The translations under genes were made by a program, and so were the position numbers. The notes under the pieces were generated by a model that saw only the letters and a program-made list of their open reading frames with translations, was not told the DNA's origin and ran no database searches. Positions 6,520 to 9,714 of a stretch of DNA of 9,714 bases are shown here, one piece after another (the first letter of the stretch is position 1; each line of letters begins with the position of its first letter). Source of the DNA: an uncultured Bacteroidota bacterium (GTDB lineage: Bacteria; Bacteroidota; Bacteroidia; Bacteroidales; SZUA-534); contig CALBPW010000135.1 of assembly GCA_937899145.1 (NCBI GenBank), forward strand, positions 1 to 9,714. Reading direction: 5' to 3'.

Positions 6520-7302
6520 ATGGATAAGAAAAAATTGCTGGCATACATGCGAAATCCTGAACTTTTAGGCGACCGTGAGTTGCACGAAGTTGAAGAACTG
6601 GTAAAAGAATATCCGTTTTTTCAATCGGGGAGGATGTTGTATGTCAAAAATTTACGCAACCAAGGATGTTCAAACTACAATAAAATTCTCCGCGAGAATG
6701 CCATCTTCATAACCAATCGCACAAAACTTTTTTTTCTGCTCAACGCCCGCACCATTTTGAACAACGACGCCGATGCAACGCAACAAGCCGCAGAAGAAGA
6801 AGTGTTTGATTTTCATACACTTGAAGCAATGGCAGGATTTAAACCCATACAGACACCTGCCGAAAAAGCAAAAGCTGAATTGGCAAAACTGATAGAATCG
6901 AACAAAGAGCCACAACCCTATTTTACTAATTTGAGCGACGATGTTGACCTTGAAAGTTTCAAAAAAACCTTTGGCGGAGCCACAAAAAAACACGAACAAA
7001 CAAAAGAAGAACGCCATGCCGAACTGCTCGCAAAATTTACAAGCATCAACATTAAGCAACACCAAGCCGGCGAAAAACAAAACAACACGCAACCTGAAAC
7101 CACTGAAAACATTGACCTCGCAAGCAAAAGTTCGACCATCAGCACCGACTTATTGAGCGAAACTCTTGCACAAATTTATGTAAAACAAGGGGCCTACGAA
7201 AAAGCGTTGCTGATGTATGAAAAAATGTGTTTGAAATATCCAGAAAAAAAGATTTACTTTGCCGCTCGAATTAAAGAAATAAAAGAAATAGTTAACAATT
7301 AA
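6520..7302 (+). CDS. TPR-type protein of unknown function in the lptE-secG operon
   Basis: A 260-residue protein with no signal peptide or membrane segment, so presumably cytoplasmic. The N-terminal helical region (1-80) contains LHEVEELVKEYPFFQSGRMLYVKNL, in parts typical of a Bacteroidota family that follows lptE, as I recall. The middle (about 80-205) is charged and of low complexity, rich in K, E, Q and T, and probably disordered. The C-terminus holds one clear TPR-like unit, LAQIYVKQGAYEKALLMYEK (216-235), followed by CLKYPEKKIYFAARI. It begins 11 bases after lptE and ends 12 bases before secG, so it is very probably co-translated with them. A role in envelope biogenesis is suggested only by position. 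Confidence 0.85.
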   Translation: MDKKKLLAYMRNPELLGDRELHEVEELVKEYPFFQSGRMLYVKNLRNQGCSNYNKILRENAIFITNRTKLFFLLNARTILNNDADATQQAAEEEVFDFHTLEAMAGFKPIQTPAEKAKAELAKLIESNKEPQPYFTNLSDDVDLESFKKTFGGATKKHEQTKEERHAELLAKFTSINIKQHQAGEKQNNTQPETTENIDLASKSSTISTDLLSETLAQIYVKQGAYEKALLMYEKMCLKYPEKKIYFAARIKEIKEIVNN

Positions 7303-7314
7303 TATTTTACGAAA

Positions 7315-7656
7315 ATGTTTACAATCATCACTATCTTGATTTTTATAGTATGCATTTTTATGATACTGACTGTATTAGTGCAAAACTCAAAAGGCGGCGG
7401 CTTAGCTGCTAATTTTTCAAGTGCAAATCAGGTTATGGGTGTTCGCAAGACAACCGACTTTTTAGAGAAATTCACTTGGAGTTTAGCAGGCTCATTGCTT
7501 GTTCTTTGCATTTTAGCCGCAGCATTTATCAACCGCGGCGAGGTTGACACCAACAATAGCGTTCTGCAAGAAAAAATTGAAGAAGCCGCCGACCCATTTA
7601 TGCAACAAAACAACTTTCCGGCAACAGCGCCAGCAATGGAAGAAACTGCCGAATAG
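7315..7656 (+). CDS. secG: Preprotein translocase subunit SecG
   Basis: A 113-residue inner-membrane subunit of the SecYEG channel that helps SecA-driven protein export. Two transmembrane segments are visible (about 2-22 and 54-72), linked by the conserved cytoplasmic loop LVQNSKGGGLAANF (21-34) and GVRKTTDFLEKFTW (42-55). The acidic, Gln/Ala-rich tail after residue 75 is a common Bacteroidota extension and is poorly conserved. It is the last gene of the activator-lptE-TPR-secG block, 12 bases after its neighbour, and is followed by a strong terminator at 7681. Confidence 0.95.
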   Translation: MFTIITILIFIVCIFMILTVLVQNSKGGGLAANFSSANQVMGVRKTTDFLEKFTWSLAGSLLVLCILAAAFINRGEVDTNNSVLQEKIEEAADPFMQQNNFPATAPAMEETAE

Positions 7657-7680
7657 TCTGTTCGTAATACGATTTTGGAT

Positions 7681-7714
7681 TGCCAATTTGCCAGTGTGCA
7701 AATTGGCATTTTTT
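7681..7714 (+). terminator. Intrinsic terminator after secG
   Basis: A perfect 11-bp stem (TGCCAATTTGC 7681-7691 with GCAAATTGGCA 7698-7708) with a 6-base loop is followed by six T residues (7709-7714). It starts 24 bases after the secG stop and closes the operon, so the next gene needs its own promoter. Confidence 0.88.
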
Positions 7715-7818
7715 ATGTCGAAAAATCAAAAATCAATTCATTTTTAACACTCAAATAGCAAATCTTTACTTTTTTTGTATTTTCGATAACTTTTTGTTAA
7801 ACAACAAACAATCGTATT
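7715..7818 (+). promoter_or_regulatory. A/T-rich promoter region of the PorE-like gene
   Basis: The 104 bases between the secG terminator and the GTG at 7819 are very A/T-rich and must contain the promoter for the next gene, because the terminator isolates it. Near-matches to the Bacteroidota -7 box are present (TACTTTTT from 7767 and TAACTTTTTG from 7787), but none fits TAnnTTTG exactly. A TTTG occurs at 7774-7777. Confidence 0.35.
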
Positions 7819-9714
7819 GTGAAAAAGATACTATCAATTCTGACATTGAGCCTTATGCTGATACAAGCGCAAGCTCAAGACAAAACCTACAAACTTTGGT
7901 TTCAAGAAGCGCAAGAGCTAATGCTTTATGAAGATTACGAAAAAGCATTAAAGAAATACCAAGCCATCGAAAACCGCGGGTGGCTAAATGCCAATATATC
8001 ATTTGGCATAGGCGTTTGCTATATGAATATCAACAATCAAAATCAGAACGCCATTCCATATCTGCTTAAAGCCACTGCCAACACCAGCGCCACTTATAAA
8101 GAAGGCAACTACAAAGAAGAGTCGGCGCCCGAAGAAGCTTGGTTCTACCTTGGCAAGGCTTATCGGCTAAACGGCGAATATGAGAATGCCGTAAAAGCCT
8201 ACTCCGAATTTAAAACCCGCAGCAGCGCAGCCGATGTCTATTTCAACGATTTTCTTGACGTACAAATACAATCGTGCTACACAGCACAACAAATGATTGC
8301 GAACCCTCTTCCAATCGACATTGCAAAGGCAGAATTCGCACTACCAAACGACGAATGCTACTTTCCCGCCATATCAGGCGATGGAAAATCAGTTGTTTTC
8401 ACATCGTATCAAGAAGTGCGCGACCCATACACTGGCGAAAAAGACTTTTTCGAACTCATCTTCTACTCAAAACTTGACGACAACGGCAATTGGACAAAAC
8501 CACAAGAAATTACATACGACATAGCCTCCGATGGCACTTACGAAACAGCATCACTGTCATATCATGGCGATATGATGATTCTTTATCGCGATGACTACGG
8601 CAACGGCAACCTCTATTTCTCAAATTACAAAGATGGCAAATGGGGTGCTATTCAGAAGTTTCCGAAAGTTATCAATTCAAAATATAACGAGACACATGGC
8701 AGCCTATCGCCCGACGGAAAAGCACTATTCTTCATCAGCGACCGCCCGGGTGGACAAGGCGGCCGCGACATCTACCGCTCGTTTTTCGATATGTCGGGCA
8801 ACTGGGGGCAACCTGTCAATATGGGGCCTGCGCTGAACACTCCGTTTGACGAAGATGCCGCATTTTTAACCGAAGATGGAAAAACACTCTACTTTGTATC
8901 GGAAGGACACAACAGTATGGGAGGGTTCGACATATTTAAATCGAGTGTTGAACCAAGTGGAGCCTGGACAGAACCGCAAAACCTTGGATACCCAATCAAC
9001 TCGCCTTACGACGACGTTTACTACTGCCCGGTTGGAGACGGTTCAACGGGTTACATGAATCGTTTCCCTGACGCCGGATACGGAGTTAAAGAGATGTACC
9101 GGACAGCACCAATTCAAGCAGCATTCCCCGCTTACGTTGAGCAACCCGCCTACACTCCAGAAGAAAACACAACTTCAACCGAAACCGAAATTGCCTCAAC
9201 CGAGCCCTCAACCGAGTCCCCAACCGAAGAAACCTACACTCCCGCACCAGAGCCTGTTCACACTCCAACTTATCCATCGGAATATCATCTGAAAGGAAAA
9301 ATAACACTGCAAGACAACAAAGATTTGAACGAAAGTTTTTATGTGCATGTGGCTGACAATAATGGCAAAGTGATTGCCGCGCTTAGCCCTGATATTGCAA
9401 GTGGCGAATTTTCGACCCGCATAAAACCCGGCAACTATAAAGTTACAGCCTATGGCGATGGCTACGAACCAGCCGACGCTTACATCTACATCTCGCCCGA
9501 AGAACTAAACCCTGAAGTGTTGTCGTTTGTAAATATGATACCAACAGCCGTCAGCACGGGCGAGTACTACTCAATAAAAAGCATATTGTTTGACGACAAT
9601 AGCGCGCTACTCAACCGCGATGCACAAGTTGAAGTTGAACAAACTGAAAACGAACAACAAACCCCAGAGATTGAGCAACATATTGAACAGCAAGAGTTAA
9701 AAGAACAGTTAATA
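7819..9714 (+). CDS. PorE-like TPR, PD40-propeller, regulatory-like and OmpA-onset envelope protein (partial, runs off the window)
   Basis: An open frame of 632 codons without a stop, beginning with GTG at 7819; the 3' end is outside the window. The signal peptide is about residues 1-19 (MKKILSILTLSLMLIQAQAQ, likely cleaved after AQA). Two TPR-like units lie at about 27-52 and 107-133. A PD40/WD40-like propeller spans about 180-415, with repeats such as FPAISGDGKSVVFTS, GSLSPDGKALFFISDRPGG and AAFLTEDGKTLYFVSEG. A Thr/Glu/Pro/Ser-rich linker covers about 436-486. A carboxypeptidase-regulatory-like beta domain covers about 489-577. The onset of an OmpA-like domain is at 584-607 (SIKSILFDDNSALLNRDAQ), after which the sequence becomes Q/E-rich (608-630). 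This order matches PorE of the type IX secretion system, a peptidoglycan-binding scaffold, and related OmpA-family proteins. Unlike PorE as I recall it, there is no lipobox cysteine. A PorE role is possible but not shown. Confidence 0.85.
   Translation, partial: MKKILSILTLSLMLIQAQAQDKTYKLWFQEAQELMLYEDYEKALKKYQAIENRGWLNANISFGIGVCYMNINNQNQNAIPYLLKATANTSATYKEGNYKEESAPEEAWFYLGKAYRLNGEYENAVKAYSEFKTRSSAADVYFNDFLDVQIQSCYTAQQMIANPLPIDIAKAEFALPNDECYFPAISGDGKSVVFTSYQEVRDPYTGEKDFFELIFYSKLDDNGNWTKPQEITYDIASDGTYETASLSYHGDMMILYRDDYGNGNLYFSNYKDGKWGAIQKFPKVINSKYNETHGSLSPDGKALFFISDRPGGQGGRDIYRSFFDMSGNWGQPVNMGPALNTPFDEDAAFLTEDGKTLYFVSEGHNSMGGFDIFKSSVEPSGAWTEPQNLGYPINSPYDDVYYCPVGDGSTGYMNRFPDAGYGVKEMYRTAPIQAAFPAYVEQPAYTPEENTTSTETEIASTEPSTESPTEETYTPAPEPVHTPTYPSEYHLKGKITLQDNKDLNESFYVHVADNNGKVIAALSPDIASGEFSTRIKPGNYKVTAYGDGYEPADAYIYISPEELNPEVLSFVNMIPTAVSTGEYYSIKSILFDDNSALLNRDAQVEVEQTENEQQTPEIEQHIEQQELKEQLI

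Noticed and set aside
6670..7092. A 140-codon minus-strand frame opposite the TPR-type gene.
   Set aside because: It is Phe/Cys-rich, as expected from reading A-rich, Lys/Glu-coding DNA backwards, and the plus-strand gene is supported by its operon position.
8274..9307. Several short frames on both strands within 8274-9307.
   Set aside because: They lie inside the uninterrupted 632-codon frame with signal peptide, TPR and PD40 motifs, which explains the region.

Overview
The window looks like chromosomal DNA of a Bacteroidota (Bacteroidales-like) bacterium. The reasons are several. There is a block encoding a sigma-54 activator, LptE, a TPR-type protein and SecG, in an order I recall from Bacteroides-type genomes. 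Lipoproteins are abundant. The outer-membrane protein at the right end has a TPR, PD40 propeller, regulatory-like and OmpA layout of the PorE type. A/T-rich TAnnTTTG-like -7 elements occur and strong Shine-Dalgarno sites are lacking. I see no rRNA, tRNA, CRISPR array, insertion sequence or phage gene.

Left part, all on the minus strand and read right to left: an unfamiliar helical lipoprotein (3256-4068) closed by its own terminator (3214-3231). Next come two tandem paralogous Kelch-propeller lipoproteins (1942-3081 and 803-1861), a CvpA-family membrane protein whose start overlaps the preceding stop by 4 bases (264-806), and the first 80 codons of tyrosyl-tRNA synthetase (1-242, cut by the window). 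The Kelch-Kelch-CvpA-TyrS run looks like one operon.

Centre: a 616-base gene-free stretch (4069-4684) separates the divergent halves. It holds a promoter-like element for the helical lipoprotein, a strong plus-strand intrinsic terminator with no gene in front of it (4293-4318), a 10-bp inverted repeat directly abutting that terminator, a short AATTNNN heptamer array, two further small hairpins and candidate -7 boxes for the sigma-54 activator.

Right part, all on the plus strand: a receiver-less sigma-54 enhancer-binding protein (4685-5941), LptE (6008-6508, GTG start), a TPR-type protein of unknown role (6520-7302) and SecG (7315-7656), followed by a clear terminator (7681-7714). A separate transcription unit then begins with a large PorE-like periplasmic or outer-membrane protein (7819 to beyond the window end, GTG start), of which 632 codons are visible.

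Functionally the window is about the cell envelope: LPS transport (LptE), Sec export (SecG), membrane and surface lipoproteins, and a possible type IX secretion-type scaffold. Most of it is ordinary core genome. The least explained parts are the orphan terminator with its flanking inverted repeat, the Kelch pair coupled to CvpA, and the Q/E-rich break at the onset of the OmpA-like domain.
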